A program made the position numbers and the translations under genes. Shown here piece by piece: positions 51,680-52,267 of a DNA stretch of 52,267 nt. Under the pieces are notes generated by a model. That model was given only the letters and a program-made list of their open reading frames with translations, did no database searches and had not been told where the DNA came from. This DNA is from Rickettsia typhi. Its GTDB lineage: Bacteria; Pseudomonadota; Alphaproteobacteria; Rickettsiales; Deianiraeaceae. The number at the start of each line of letters is the position of its first letter. Positions within the stretch are counted from its first letter, which is position 1. The DNA is taken from positions 1-52,267 of the forward strand of contig CAMDBF010000006.1 in assembly GCA_945889175.1 (NCBI GenBank). Reading direction: 5' to 3'.

Positions 51680-52267
51680 CTATTGATTTTTAAGATAGAA
51701 CTTTTCAATATCGTGCATTACATCGGTTTTGCCATACTTAAAGTATGTTAGCAAGAGGTAATCAAGAGATGATATTATTTCTTTATTATTGTCAACTCTA
51801 ACGCCCTTGCTCTTGTAATTTAAAATACGCATTACTTGGCTTACTTTTTTATTATTCCAAAGGTCAGCATTGGTAAAAAATGGGGCAACAACATCGTGAA
51901 TATCCTTAATATCAAGATGCTTATCGTCAAGCCCATCGATGATATCAACAAACTTTGCAAAGGAGTCCTGCCCAAATATATCCTCAAACTCGTAGCTAAA
52001 ATTGCCATGAATTTTTGTATTGTCCCAAAAGTTCCTCATGTGATTTTTACACCTAATCCAAGAGCTACTTTGAGCCTTTTTTAACTCAAGCATCTTCTCC
52101 TTGCCAATAATGCTGCAGGCACCAAGTAAAAACGAAAGCACAAGAGCTCTGTCAAGTGGGTTCTCTCTTAGGTCCTTAAGTAATTTTTTGTAGCTTGAGG
52201 TTGAATCAAAAAATTTTGCCATTGGCAGCAAAACAGTAACAACAACGCTTGAATAAAGCGAGCCATA
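51680..52267 (-). CDS. Partial CDS at window edge, unknown
   Basis: The minus-strand frame is open to the window end. The visible 196 residues begin YGSLYSSVVVTVLLPMAKFF and run into a helical, charged domain (LLKDLRENPLDRALVLSFLL and on) ending DIEKFYLKNQ. A TTG at 52231 or the ATG at 52222 could start a shorter protein, but the upstream residues look like a membrane segment, so the real start is probably outside. I do not recognise a family. Confidence 0.6.
   Translation of the reverse strand, partial: YGSLYSSVVVTVLLPMAKFFDSTSSYKKLLKDLRENPLDRALVLSFLLGACSIIGKEKMLELKKAQSSSWIRCKNHMRNFWDNTKIHGNFSYEFEDIFGQDSFAKFVDIIDGLDDKHLDIKDIHDVVAPFFTNADLWNNKKVSQVMRILNYKSKGVRVDNNKEIISSLDYLLLTYFKYGKTDVMHDIEKFYLKNQ

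Overview
The window is AT-rich and gene-dense, with most genes closely packed on both strands and few clear Shine-Dalgarno sequences. The gene content suggests an alphaproteobacterium of the Rickettsiales type or a related host-associated or epibiotic lineage. Supporting features are RpoH-type sigma-32, SucA, Nfu/HscA/HscB iron-sulfur genes, XerC, TrmD, a lipoprotein Pal, an intradiol-dioxygenase-like secreted protein, a RhuM remnant, and GC-rich palindromic repeats that also invade a reading frame. This placement is inference from gene content and base composition; no rRNA is present to confirm it.

Left part (1-4.6 kb): a RhuM-family remnant next to a GC-rich palindrome, an orphan ParA ATPase on the minus strand, then a plus-strand block ddl-ftsQ-rsmH, a rearranged piece of the division/cell-wall cluster. 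From 4.6 to 5.1 kb lies non-coding sequence with two palindromic repeat clusters.

Accessory island (5.1-9.8 kb, minus strand): a predicted polymorphic toxin (Mu-F-like domain plus a C-terminal domain resembling toxin type 44) is followed by a run of small genes. Four are paralogous multi-membrane-span proteins that look like immunity proteins. Between them are a signal-peptide protein, a membrane protein and a 'CGATT' protein. One small membrane gene ends in a copy of the toxin's own last 21 codons, a fossil of cassette duplication. This is the most interesting system in the window.

Middle (9.9-25.4 kb): sucA; a single-chain restriction-modification enzyme carrying repeat-derived peptide in its C-terminal part; an RluA-family pseudouridine synthase; a secreted dioxygenase-like protein missing an iron ligand; a SPOR-domain protein; rpoH overlapping trmD; a DUF3800 gene; a small unknown gene; an outer-membrane barrel candidate; and a SulP transporter preceded by a possible 31-residue membrane peptide.

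Right part (25.4-52.3 kb): a 1897-residue coiled-coil protein with about 263-residue repeats; tRNA-Glu(TTC); an M48 membrane protease; a small lipoprotein; a membrane protein resembling antiporter-like NADH dehydrogenase subunits; ruvB; a 943-residue protein with a eukaryote-like type I layout; an acyltransferase; nfu; an RND pump permease; a Panacea (DUF4065) and small membrane protein pair that looks like a toxin-antitoxin module; hscA-xerC; pal; mscS; an OmpA-like lipoprotein; hscB; a carboxylesterase; and a gene cut by the window edge. Fe-S maturation genes (nfu, hscA, hscB) are dispersed here rather than in one isc operon.
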